From Xenorhabdus mauleonii (GTDB lineage: Bacteria; Pseudomonadota; Gammaproteobacteria; Enterobacterales; Enterobacteriaceae), in contig NZ_FORG01000010.1 in the NCBI RefSeq assembly GCF_900113945.1, positions 1 to 64,000 on the forward strand: DNA of 64,000 nt, in the 5' to 3' direction. Below, piece after piece: positions 1-9,002 of this stretch. The first letter of the stretch is position 1; the number at the start of each line of letters is the position of its first letter. Both the position numbers and the translations under genes were made by a program. The notes under the pieces were generated by a model. It ran no database searches, was not told the DNA's origin, and worked only from the letters and a program-made list of their open reading frames with translations.

Positions 1-1
1 T

Positions 2-112
2 ATAGGTCATAGCGCATTTTCCTTTGGCGAGAAAGATGCCTACTATAGCAACTGGCCGCCTTTCTTAGAAATTGCACTTATTAGGCGAATCCAAGTTTTA
101 AATAGCTCTTAA
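2..112 (+). CDS. 3' end of an unidentified gene (partial)
   Basis: An open frame enters from the left edge and ends with TAA at 110-112, giving a 36-residue C-terminus (IGHSAFSFGEKDAYYSNWPP and onward, ending VLNSS). The composition looks like real protein rather than random AT-rich translation. A GHS motif is present, but too little is visible to assign a family; an alpha/beta-hydrolase C-terminus is only a guess. The next gene on this strand starts 320 bases downstream. Confidence 0.45.
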   Translation: MGHSAFSFGEKDAYYSNWPPFLEIALIRRIQVLNSS

Positions 113-122
113 TAAATTCACA

Positions 123-148
123 AAAAATCACTCCATTGAATGATTTTT
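123..148 (+). terminator. possible terminator hairpin after the partial gene
   Basis: An 8-bp perfect AT-rich inverted repeat (AAAAATCA / TGATTTTT) sits 11 bases after the stop of the partial gene. The stem is weak and the T-run is part of it, so this is a modest call. Confidence 0.3.
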
Positions 149-433
149 CAAAAAGAAAAAATACAAACTAATTATTTGTAACGGAAAACAAATTTACGTT
201 TAAAAGGCAATAATTAAATATCTAGATATATATTTTCTCTTGGCTAATCGTTTTATTTTATTTTTTATAAAAAATATCTCTAAAATCCATTTTTAATGGA
301 GAAATAAACTAAAAATATCACTTTGTGATTTTTGACACATTTATTTGATTGAAAATTAACCAGCTAATGCCACAATAGATTGTCTCATATTTTCTGTTAC
401 TCCCCCAATAACCTGTAAGTTATTCATTCAATA
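149..433. other. AT-rich intergenic region upstream of cdiB
   Basis: No coding frame is supported here. The stretch is very AT-rich with small palindromes such as CCATTTTTAATGG near 287-299. It probably contains the promoter of the CDI operon, but no convincing -35/-10 pair could be chosen. Confidence 0.4.
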
Positions 434-2140
434 ATGGCAGCGCATATGTCAAAAAGAATAATAATGAGGCTGATTGGCTTTGGATGGGGCGGATTCATCA
501 TATTATCTGCACAAGCAGAACCACCGCCTTCTGGGTCAATACCCCAGCAAATACAACATATGGATACCTCTTCGGCGGCACTGGATAGCCAGCGTCAGCA
601 ACAAAAAGAACTGCTCGATGAGGCTCGACAACAACGGGAATATTTGCAAAACACGGTGTCATTATTTCCGCCATCTTCTGATCCAGTACCAGATACAGAC
701 ACGAAGTGTGTGAAAATTAATGAAATCGAATTTCAGCAGGCCGAGTCATTATCTGATGCCGTTCAACGCATACTGGTTCAGCCTTATTTGCATCACTGTC
801 TCACCTTATCTCAGATTAAGCAGTTGGTCCGTTCAACAACCAACACTTATATTGCGCAGGGCAATATCACTTCGCACGCCCAGTTACCTGCACAAGATCT
901 CTCTACGGGTAAACTCCTGATCACGGTAACTGAGGGAAAAATAGAAGCAATTGAAATTGACGGTAACCCTCCGCGTATGACAACAATGCTGTTTCCCGAC
1001 AAAGTAGGCCGTATTTTAAACTTACGGGATATTGAACAGGGTTTAGAGCATCTTAATCGCCTCAGTTCTTCCCGTTATACAATTGATATTCTACCCGGCA
1101 CGCAGACAGGCTATTTCCTTATACACATTCGACAACAACCAGGTCATTTTCCGGGTAAGCTCCAGTTCAGTGTGGACAACAATGGTCAGAAAGAAACCGG
1201 GGAATATCAAGCCAGTGCCGAACTGATTTTGGATACACCATTAGGCTTAGGGGAGCAATGGTCAGTATCTTGGGCACAGGATACCGATTTTCGGTCAGCG
1301 CACTATAGCCGTAATCTGACAGTGTCTGTCAACATACCGTATGGTTATTGGAGTACCCGCTATCACTATTACTCCAACACCTCACGGCAGGCACTCAGGA
1401 TCAATGATAAAAAATATCCCTATAACAGTGAAAACCAGACTCACCAGCTGGATATTAGCCGTATCCTTTATCGTGATGGTAAACAAAAACTGGGCTTACA
1501 GATCGGCGGTCGTTATAAGTCTGTCAATGTTGGTATTGCCGATCAGAAAATTTCAGTCTCCAGCCCAATTGTTAAAACGGTTTTTCTCAGTCCCCAATAC
1601 AGTACAGTGCTGGGACAAGGCTATTTTACACTAAACCCCTCGCTTGAATACGGCACGGTGGTGACCGAGCCACCGGTCGTAACTCGCAATAAGTCCCGTA
1701 AATTCAACCTCAGTAGCAGCTATTACTGGCCTTTTGCAGCAAACGCTGCCTATTTTACGTCCTTTTTTAGCCAACTCAGCCCAGATGATTTGCCTTCTCC
1801 TGAACGATTATCGCTGGGAGGGCTGTACTCCGTTCGCGGATACAAAGCACAGTCCCTGAGTGGTAACCAAGGGGGCTACTGGCGTCAGGAAATCACCCAT
1901 CAATTGAAAGACGGCCCATTTGGTTTGCTGACACTGACAGGCGCACTAGATTATGGCTATCTGGCGGGGCAGCGTCGTTACAATACAGAAAATATTCACT
2001 TACTGGGCACCGCGTTGGGTGTCACTCTGACACAACATTCCATGTCATCCCGATTCATGGTCGGAAAACCTTTGTATTACCCTGATTTCCTGAAACCGGA
2101 TACTTGGTCGTTTTACGCCGCTTTCTCATTTGAATTTTAA
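434..2140 (+). CDS. cdiB: CdiB/ShlB-type two-partner secretion outer-membrane transporter
   Basis: Omp85-superfamily TpsB protein that exports the adjacent CdiA across the outer membrane. The 568-residue length is normal for the family. Residues 1-28 form a signal peptide ending AQA. A Gln-rich helical stretch (about 38-74) matches the plug helix and linker. POTRA domains run from about 90 to 245, with a Cys pair (C92, C117) often seen in POTRA1. The rest is beta-barrel, with the conserved VRGY motif at 467-470 (loop L6) and a terminal Phe. Another ATG lies at 446; neither has a clear Shine-Dalgarno. It is 29 bases upstream of cdiA in the B-A-I order of E. coli-type CDI operons. Naming as cdiB rather than generic tpsB depends on the immunity gene downstream. 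Confidence 0.9.
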   Translation: MAAHMSKRIIMRLIGFGWGGFIILSAQAEPPPSGSIPQQIQHMDTSSAALDSQRQQQKELLDEARQQREYLQNTVSLFPPSSDPVPDTDTKCVKINEIEFQQAESLSDAVQRILVQPYLHHCLTLSQIKQLVRSTTNTYIAQGNITSHAQLPAQDLSTGKLLITVTEGKIEAIEIDGNPPRMTTMLFPDKVGRILNLRDIEQGLEHLNRLSSSRYTIDILPGTQTGYFLIHIRQQPGHFPGKLQFSVDNNGQKETGEYQASAELILDTPLGLGEQWSVSWAQDTDFRSAHYSRNLTVSVNIPYGYWSTRYHYYSNTSRQALRINDKKYPYNSENQTHQLDISRILYRDGKQKLGLQIGGRYKSVNVGIADQKISVSSPIVKTVFLSPQYSTVLGQGYFTLNPSLEYGTVVTEPPVVTRNKSRKFNLSSSYYWPFAANAAYFTSFFSQLSPDDLPSPERLSLGGLYSVRGYKAQSLSGNQGGYWRQEITHQLKDGPFGLLTLTGALDYGYLAGQRRYNTENIHLLGTALGVTLTQHSMSSRFMVGKPLYYPDFLKPDTWSFYAAFSFEF

Positions 2141-2169
2141 GTTAACTCTAATAAGAAAAGGTTACCATT

Positions 2170-5100
2170 ATGGCTAAACAACATCTTCCCAGAATGAAGT
2201 ACCTGAGTTATCTGCTGATTTATGTGATGGGTGTGTTGCCATTGCACCCAGCAATAGGCGCTGGAATTGAGTCTGCCAATAATCAAACTCAGGTTATCCA
2301 ACAAGGCAATATTCCCATCGTCAATATCGCCTCACCAAATAATGCCGGCGTTTCCCATAATACCTATCAAGATTTTAATGTCGGTGCAGCAGGCAGCGTA
2401 TTGAATAATGCAACCAATGAGGTTCAATCTGTATTGGCAGGGCAAATTGGGGCAAATCCGAATTTCAAAGGAAAGGCGGCCGATTTGATTATTAATGAGG
2501 TAACTAGCTCTGGTTATGCCAGGCTGGAAGGTCAACTGGAGATTGCCGGGCAAAAAGCCAATCTACTGATTGCGAGTCCGAATGGAATTGACTGTAACGG
2601 TTGTGGTTTTATCAATGTGCCATCCGTCACCTTATCGACAGGGAAACCCGTGTTTGCACCGGATGGTGCATTACAGGCGCTGGAAGTCAAAGGTGGCTCC
2701 GTGTCTATTAACAACAACGGGCTTGATGCAACCCCACAGGATTATGTGGATATTATCACCGAACAACTGAATTTGGGTGGCAAAATTCAGGCTAAAAACC
2801 TGGCAGTTACAACGGGAAAGAACAAAATTGATTTCGAAAAAGCGCAGATTATTCCTTTGCCGGGAGAACAGAAGTTCATGGCGTCTATAGATACCGGGGA
2901 TCTGGGGGGAATGTATGCAAATAAAATCCGACTGGTCAGTACTTATGCCCCGGGGGGGATGCGCCTCGCCAATGTTGCGACCCATATGGATGATATCACC
3001 CTGATATCGGATGGAGAAATTTTAGCACGGGGTGATATCACTGCTAAAACCGATCTTAACATCAGCGCTAAACGCGGTGTACTGATGCACCCAGAAATCA
3101 ATGTAAAGGCAGGGAAAGATATTACGATTGCAGCGCTAGCGGTCCTTAACGCGGGTAAGGTGAGTGCAGAAGGAGGGGATATACGTTTATTTGCTAATGA
3201 ATTCAATAATATGAACCCATACAATAAAGAGCGTGTTCGGGATAAACAAGCTCTTCTTCAGGCCAAAAATAACATATGGCTGCAAAAAGACGCACAAGGA
3301 AATGCAGCCCAATTCATTAGAAACACCACAGCGACCTTGCAAGCTCATGAGGGTGATATTGTTCTTCGTGCTAAAGAATTCAGTAGTACACATGGCGGCA
3401 TTCTTAGCTCAGGTGCACATGCTTATATTAATGCGAATAACTTGTTGAATGTTAACAGCAAACTCATGGCAGGAAGAAATCTCATCTTGACGGGGAACAC
3501 GTTTGGGAGTAATGCAGGGGAGCTTGTGTCTCCTGAGGGTAATATCGTGGCTGATTTCGGCAATGAATTTACGGGATCAGGATCAATGAAAGCAATGAAT
3601 GTTTTGCTAAAATCCCCACAAATAAATATTAATTATCAGGCAGTTACAAACGACTTTTCGGCCCTGTCGGACAACTCTATTAAAATCAAGGACAGTGTAT
3701 TAGGGGCAAACAATAATTTCATGTTGGCAGGGAAAGCGCTTATCGAAATTGATAACGCAAAGATTTTGGGCCGCAATGTGGATGTGATTTCAAGTAAAGG
3801 CGCTCTTCATTTTTTGAACAATAATACGCTTATGTCTTTAGGTGCGAGTCTGGGATTATCCTCAGCGCGTTCGATAGAAATCGATCCAAACACAAAACTG
3901 AGCGCGACAGATATCTCACTTTTTTCATCTGAGGGCGGGATTAAGCTGCATAATACTAAATCGATTGTGTTGAGAAATAGTTTAAAGCTCAGTGCAAGAG
4001 ATAATATTACCGCTAATGATGGGTTATTAACCTCTAATAATATTGAGCTTTACTCCCAGCAAGGAAGTGTTTTTTTACCCCGATTGCATGTTTTTGCTCT
4101 CAATAATTTAAGCCTATTTTCAAAGGGCCCTATCACGGCCGAAAAGCTTCAAGCGGATAATATTTTCTTAAATTCAGCGGGTACCATCGATATTAACCGT
4201 GCTGAGGCCACAAAAAATTTATCCATTACAACAAACCGATTGAGCGAAAGAGGCAACTGGAAAGGTGAGAATGTTGAATTTCATTTCCCCCGGGAGCATT
4301 TTTGGTTACAGCCTTCTTTGCATCCCATTTCAGCGCGAAATCTGACTATCTCTGCGGGGCAGGGGCTGTATGTAAAAGAAAAATTACCTAATTCTCTGCA
4401 CAATGTTACGTTAATCGCAGGCAACGATCTTCAAATTAATTCTTCAGCCCCTGAACCTTTCTCAGAGGTGACAGGCAATATTAAGTTATTGGCCAGAAAA
4501 GATATTAATAGTGATGTTCCTGTTTTTGCTAAAAATAATATAGAATTAGTGGCTAATGAAGATATTCGCCTTTCACGTCTTCAAGCGAAGAATATTATTT
4601 TAAATGCAGGTAAATACCTTAACGCTTTCCATGCAGAGGCAACAAAAAATTTATCTTTAACAACCCATGATTGGGGACAAAATAACTATTGGAAGGGAGA
4701 GAATGTTGAATTAAATTTCCCTCGAAATAGTTTTCAATTAGATTCTCGTAACGTAAGCGTTTCAGCCAAAAACTTGACGGTTACTGCGGGAAAGGATCTG
4801 AAAGTCACTGAAAAATTATCATATCCTCTTCATAATGCTACGTTCATCGCAGGCAATAATCTGAGTTTCTCCCCAAAAATACCTTATTCTGGCGAAGGGA
4901 CAACCTTATTGGAGGCATCAGGCAATATTAATTTATTGGCCGGAAATGATATCCATGCAACAAAAACCAACTTGATTGCAGGTCAACAAATCACCTTGAA
5001 CGCGGGTCGTGATATTCTCATGCGGGATGACAATGCGGATGGAGCCTCCAATCTACTCCTCGAGGAAAGTAGCGGGCGTATTATATCTGGTGCTACCAAA

Positions 5101-7950
5101 CTGATTGCCGGTGATAATCTGCAACTCAATGCAGGAAGAGATATCCTTGCCAGAAGTGCCTCATTAACATCGAAAGCAGGCGATATCTTCATGAATGCGG
5201 GTCATAACCTGGCACTGTCGGCTTTTGGGTACACAGACCTAAGCCATAACTATAAGTACCTGTCTACCCACCTCAATGCTGCCCGGAACTTGACGTTAGC
5301 TACCGCTGGACATTTATCAACATCAGGTGTCAACCTAACTTCCGGTCATAATATGGCAATTACTGCCGGAGGAAATATTCGTTTTGAATCGGTACAGGAA
5401 TATCAAGAAGAGAAAAATAGTGCGCGTACTCTACAACGGCCGAGTCAGCTTAACAGCGGTGGTGCATTAAAGATTACCTCTCAAGGGAGTATTTTATTTC
5501 AGGCCACCTCGTTAATAGCCAAAGGAATGATGGACATAGCAGCAAAAGGGGGGGTTCTCTACGCACAAGCCATGAATGAGGATTACCAATGGGAAGAAAC
5601 AAAGAAAAAATGTAATAGTTTCTTGGGTATTAGATCCTGTCGTGTTTTTGGTTCGAAAACAGAAACTCACAGAAAAGTAAGTTCAACAAATAAACCCACT
5701 GAGTTTATCGCAGGGGGTGACATTAATTTAATGGCCAAAGATGATGTGACACTGGAAGCCAGTCGGATTGAAACCAACAAAAACGCTAAAATCACCAGCC
5801 AGACAGGGCGCATCAACTTTAAGGCCATGCCGAATACCGCGTTTGAACAAACCGTTTCAACATCAAAAGGTTTTTTTATTACCCATCAAGATAAAGGCAG
5901 AGATGAAACAGTTTGGGCCATTCCTTCTGTACGTGTCGGTGGCACATTGACAGTGGATGTTGCGAAAGGGATCAGTGCCGATGCCAAAATGAAAGAAGGA
6001 CAAGCACTGGAAGAGGTATTGACAACACTGGGTAACACACCCGGCACTGAATGGCTGAAAGACTTGAAAGGGCGCGATGATGTCCAGTGGAATTTGGTGA
6101 AGGATGCGTACATTAGCTGGGATAAGAAAAGTGAACAGTTAAACCCGGTGGCGGGCGCGGTGATTGCGATCGCCGTGGCAGCAGTCACTTCCGGCTCCGG
6201 CCTTGCGGCGTGGGCAGGTAAAAGTGCTGTCGGGGCGACCGGAGCCACGGGTGCCGCAGCAAGCGCGATGTATGGGGCTGCTTACGGGGGCATGATAGGA
6301 TTGACTACCCAAGCAGCTGTTGCTTTAGTGGAGAATAAAGGCAACCTGAGCGGCACACTAAAAGCGCTGGCAAAAAGCGATTCGGTGAAATCGTTGGTAA
6401 CCCGAATGGCTGTAGGTGGAGCATTAGGTGGCTTAGACCACGCTATGGGATGGGGAAAATTAGTCGAAGATACAGCGCCTAATACAGCCATTGTCAATCC
6501 TGTCGACGTGCAGCTTCCATTATTGAATCATGGATGGGGAACAGTAGCTCAACGAGTCGCTGCACACTCTATCGTCAGTTCAATGTTGGGCACCGCGATG
6601 AATGGTGGCAGTTTTGCGGATAATCTGAGAGCCGAATTATTGAATAATCTAGGCAGTCAAGCACACGCTTATGGTGCCGGTTTAATTGGCGATAAAGGCG
6701 ATATTCTCGGACATCCTGGCAAAGCAGTCAGCCATGCTGTACTCAGTGGTATGGTGGCTGAAATCACAGGCGGAGATGCGAGAGGTGCTGCTGTTGGTGC
6801 CTTGGCAGCGGAACTGGCAGCGATATCGCTGGGTGAAAATACGATTAAAGCTGAAGAGTGGGGAAAAACAGCAAATACACAAGCCCAAATTATCCGCGTG
6901 TTAGGCGGTTTTGCCGGAGCTGTAGTCACTGGTGAAGTGAGAGGCGTGAATAGTGGTGCCACGGCAGCCGAGACGACTTTCCGCTATAATTATTTAGCTC
7001 ATCATCAAAAGGAACTGCGGGATAAAGAACTGGCCGCCGAATCCAACCCCCTGAAGAGAGGACTTATCCATATCAAATGGGGTCTGACCAGTGCAAACCA
7101 AGATGGCGTCGCACTGGCGGGAGTTGTGTCAGGCGTGCCGGAGGAACTTTCGGATACGGTAGTGGCCATTTTGGGGGCTGCGGCCAATTATAAAGAAACA
7201 CTGCAAGCGTTAAAAAAACTGATGAATAGTGACAGTATCCTGAGTACTGTTTATCAAGCAGAAAAAGCCGATTTCATCAAACGGCTGGATACCATTGAGC
7301 AAGAGTATGAAAGAGCCGGTCTGATTGGTGCGTATAATCACGGAGTGGAGACAGGGAAATTAATCGCGAAAATGATTGGCTACGTAGCCGTGGTCAAAGG
7401 GGGAGCGTCAGCAGCAACCAATACATTCAGAACAGCCGGCAGCAAATTTTCAGGTCTGAAAAATACGGAAGGAATGGTCAGTATCAGAGATGTCGTTCGT
7501 ATTGAGAAAGACGGGAGCAAAACGTCAATGTCATGGACAGAAGGAAATTACAAGCAAGGCTACCCGTTTGAGGATTTTGTGGGGAAAGAGTTAAAATTGC
7601 CAGAAAGTGCGCGCTTACCTTATGGTTCTGAGACGTTTGATTATTTTACACCTAACCGTCAGGCAATTAGTGTAAAAACGTTAAATACAACGACGGCTTC
7701 TAGATTACAAAAACCGGAGCAGATAAGCAGCCAACTAAATGGGTATATTAATGAGATGGTCAAATTTGAAAAAACGACTAAAGGTGAATTCAAAATAAAT
7801 AATGATATGATCAAGCAGAAAACCCTGTATCTTGCCGTACCAGAGAAAACCACATCCACGCAATGGGCTGAAATTAATAAATCCATTAGTTACGCCGCAG
7901 ATAAAAACATTGATGTCAAAGTGACTGTTGTAAGAGGTGAGGCCCCATGA
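2170..7950 (+). CDS. cdiA: CdiA-type contact-dependent inhibition effector (TpsA exoprotein)
   Basis: A 1926-residue filamentous exoprotein. In order: signal peptide (about 1-31, ending AIGA), TPS secretion domain (about 32-280) with the conserved SPNGIDCNGCGF segment from residue 136, long filamentous-haemagglutinin beta-helix repeats, a Cys-containing segment (KKCNSFLGIRSC) near 1140-1155, a DUF637-like hydrophobic domain (about 1300-1555), and a C-terminal toxin. The toxin has E1801, D1824, S1834 and K1836 in a PD-(D/E)XK-like arrangement resembling the metal-dependent nuclease CdiA-CT of E. coli EC869 o11 (from memory, not searched). No VENN pretoxin motif was found. Residues from about 678 and 822 begin two copies of a 144-residue module. 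The stop overlaps cdiI (ATGA). It is short for a CdiA (many exceed 3000 residues) but intact from signal peptide to toxin. Confidence 0.9.
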   Translation: MAKQHLPRMKYLSYLLIYVMGVLPLHPAIGAGIESANNQTQVIQQGNIPIVNIASPNNAGVSHNTYQDFNVGAAGSVLNNATNEVQSVLAGQIGANPNFKGKAADLIINEVTSSGYARLEGQLEIAGQKANLLIASPNGIDCNGCGFINVPSVTLSTGKPVFAPDGALQALEVKGGSVSINNNGLDATPQDYVDIITEQLNLGGKIQAKNLAVTTGKNKIDFEKAQIIPLPGEQKFMASIDTGDLGGMYANKIRLVSTYAPGGMRLANVATHMDDITLISDGEILARGDITAKTDLNISAKRGVLMHPEINVKAGKDITIAALAVLNAGKVSAEGGDIRLFANEFNNMNPYNKERVRDKQALLQAKNNIWLQKDAQGNAAQFIRNTTATLQAHEGDIVLRAKEFSSTHGGILSSGAHAYINANNLLNVNSKLMAGRNLILTGNTFGSNAGELVSPEGNIVADFGNEFTGSGSMKAMNVLLKSPQININYQAVTNDFSALSDNSIKIKDSVLGANNNFMLAGKALIEIDNAKILGRNVDVISSKGALHFLNNNTLMSLGASLGLSSARSIEIDPNTKLSATDISLFSSEGGIKLHNTKSIVLRNSLKLSARDNITANDGLLTSNNIELYSQQGSVFLPRLHVFALNNLSLFSKGPITAEKLQADNIFLNSAGTIDINRAEATKNLSITTNRLSERGNWKGENVEFHFPREHFWLQPSLHPISARNLTISAGQGLYVKEKLPNSLHNVTLIAGNDLQINSSAPEPFSEVTGNIKLLARKDINSDVPVFAKNNIELVANEDIRLSRLQAKNIILNAGKYLNAFHAEATKNLSLTTHDWGQNNYWKGENVELNFPRNSFQLDSRNVSVSAKNLTVTAGKDLKVTEKLSYPLHNATFIAGNNLSFSPKIPYSGEGTTLLEASGNINLLAGNDIHATKTNLIAGQQITLNAGRDILMRDDNADGASNLLLEESSGRIISGATKLIAGDNLQLNAGRDILARSASLTSKAGDIFMNAGHNLALSAFGYTDLSHNYKYLSTHLNAARNLTLATAGHLSTSGVNLTSGHNMAITAGGNIRFESVQEYQEEKNSARTLQRPSQLNSGGALKITSQGSILFQATSLIAKGMMDIAAKGGVLYAQAMNEDYQWEETKKKCNSFLGIRSCRVFGSKTETHRKVSSTNKPTEFIAGGDINLMAKDDVTLEASRIETNKNAKITSQTGRINFKAMPNTAFEQTVSTSKGFFITHQDKGRDETVWAIPSVRVGGTLTVDVAKGISADAKMKEGQALEEVLTTLGNTPGTEWLKDLKGRDDVQWNLVKDAYISWDKKSEQLNPVAGAVIAIAVAAVTSGSGLAAWAGKSAVGATGATGAAASAMYGAAYGGMIGLTTQAAVALVENKGNLSGTLKALAKSDSVKSLVTRMAVGGALGGLDHAMGWGKLVEDTAPNTAIVNPVDVQLPLLNHGWGTVAQRVAAHSIVSSMLGTAMNGGSFADNLRAELLNNLGSQAHAYGAGLIGDKGDILGHPGKAVSHAVLSGMVAEITGGDARGAAVGALAAELAAISLGENTIKAEEWGKTANTQAQIIRVLGGFAGAVVTGEVRGVNSGATAAETTFRYNYLAHHQKELRDKELAAESNPLKRGLIHIKWGLTSANQDGVALAGVVSGVPEELSDTVVAILGAAANYKETLQALKKLMNSDSILSTVYQAEKADFIKRLDTIEQEYERAGLIGAYNHGVETGKLIAKMIGYVAVVKGGASAATNTFRTAGSKFSGLKNTEGMVSIRDVVRIEKDGSKTSMSWTEGNYKQGYPFEDFVGKELKLPESARLPYGSETFDYFTPNRQAISVKTLNTTTASRLQKPEQISSQLNGYINEMVKFEKTTKGEFKINNDMIKQKTLYLAVPEKTTSTQWAEINKSISYAADKNIDVKVTVVRGEAP

Positions 7951-8462
7951 TTGAAGATACTGGCTTAGGTTTTAATGCATCCATTAATTTTAATGGAGAT
8001 TTTTATTATGTGAAAACATGGTCAGGCTATCACTTTTTAGTTGTGGATCATGAGGCAGAAGTACTTTTTTTACCCAAAGATGCTAATGATAAAATATTAG
8101 GTGACGCAGTTCGACAGGCATTATCCCATAGCCGTATTATCGATCCATATAGAGATATTGATTTTTTTCACCGTGATATGATCGAAGCTCGTTATAAAAA
8201 CTGGATTGCAGAAGCAATGGAAAAAGGTGGATATAAAACTAAACGGGCATTATTCAAAAAAATGAACCTGTGTCATGTAAAACAATTAGACGGCAAACTA
8301 ACAATTACGCCAGAGGCTCATGAGAAACTTGATACTTGGGGAGGAAAAGGCATGTCAGCTGATTGCAATATCACCCTCCCAGATAATGTTACTGATGAAG
8401 AATTGGGCCAAGCAATAAAAGAAGCCTTTACCCGCTGTAAAAGCTTTGTTTACCTGCCATAA
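7947..8462 (+). CDS. cdiI: CdiI immunity protein (DUF1436/CdiI-like)
   Basis: A 171-residue cytoplasmic protein with no signal peptide, translationally coupled to cdiA through an ATGA overlap, with a Shine-Dalgarno (AAGAGGTGAGG) inside the toxin codons. Position, size and composition fit the cognate immunity protein of the C-terminal nuclease. The N-terminal beta-rich part (GDFYYVKTWSGYHFLVVD) and the LPDNVTDEELGQAIKEAF pattern are as I recall for CdiI proteins paired with o11-type toxins. Specificity for this toxin is inferred from adjacency. Confidence 0.8.
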   Translation: MIEDTGLGFNASINFNGDFYYVKTWSGYHFLVVDHEAEVLFLPKDANDKILGDAVRQALSHSRIIDPYRDIDFFHRDMIEARYKNWIAEAMEKGGYKTKRALFKKMNLCHVKQLDGKLTITPEAHEKLDTWGGKGMSADCNITLPDNVTDEELGQAIKEAFTRCKSFVYLP

Positions 8463-8474
8463 AATTCGCCGCAT

Positions 8475-8501
8475 AGCCCCCATGATAGTGAAATGGGGGC
8501 T
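8475..8501. terminator. hairpin between convergent cdiI and PAAR genes
   Basis: Perfect 9-bp stem AGCCCCCAT / ATGGGGGCT with a 9-base loop, placed between the convergent stops of cdiI (8462) and the PAAR gene (8532). There is no strong T-run on either side, so termination efficiency is uncertain. Confidence 0.6.
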
Positions 8502-8531
8502 AACATTTAAGCCGTAAAGTCTGGCTGGCAA

Positions 8532-8765
8532 TCAATTTTGCTCCACGGCGGTTTGCATACCTTCCAATGCAATGTTTTTTCCTTGATACTTTAAATCATT
8601 ACTCCCTTCAACAATCGGGAATGTGCCCTTGCATTTTGGGCAGGTGACTAAATCACCTTTAGCCGCAACAGGCACATCCCGATAAACATAGCCACCGATA
8701 GCAGTAACAACCTGACCACCATGATCAGTCATGCCATTTAATCGAATAACGGATTTACCTGCCAT
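8532..8765 (-). CDS. PAAR-domain protein (type VI secretion spike tip)
   Basis: A 77-residue single-domain PAAR protein. It begins MAGKSVIRLNGMTDHGGQVV and carries the GDLVTCPKCKGTFPI segment; the His/Cys residues are typical zinc ligands at the sharpened tip of VgrG. Known members cap the T6SS spike and may carry effectors; this one has no extension, so it would be a plain tip. The start has a good Shine-Dalgarno (AGAGAGG, 8 bases upstream). No VgrG, Hcp or effector gene lies beside it here, so it is an orphan relative to the T6SS core. Directly upstream is a gene remnant. Confidence 0.85.
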   Translation of the reverse strand: MAGKSVIRLNGMTDHGGQVVTAIGGYVYRDVPVAAKGDLVTCPKCKGTFPIVEGSNDLKYQGKNIALEGMQTAVEQN

Positions 8766-8768
8766 AGC

Positions 8769-8927
8769 TTATACCTCTCTCAGTAACGGTAGAAACTGCA
8801 AATCCCGCAAGCAAATTTCGATATCATTGGCTTTATTGATATGCTCTTTATTTTCTATGTCAAAGACTTCTTTTGTAGTGATAATCAATGAACCAACCCG
8901 ATCTTCTTTATCAGGGATAGATAAAAT
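8769..8927 (-). pseudogene. C-terminal remnant of a gene upstream of the PAAR gene
   Basis: On the minus strand a 52-codon open frame (LSIPDKEDRVGSLIITTKEV through RDLQFLPLLREV, then TAA) ends 3 bases before the PAAR start. It reads like real protein, but an in-frame stop lies immediately upstream (8928-8930) and there is no credible start codon or Shine-Dalgarno. The simplest view is the surviving tail of a gene once co-transcribed with the PAAR gene. The family was not recognised. Confidence 0.4.
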
Positions 8928-9002
8928 TTAGGTCATTACTCCAAAGAGTTAATAGGATATTTATCGATGGCGATTTTCCTGATGCATATTTTGGTCGGTT
9001 CA

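Noticed and set aside
6330-6345. VENK in CdiA as a pretoxin-VENN motif
   Set aside because: It lies inside the DUF637-like region about 400 residues before the toxin and lacks the last Asn.
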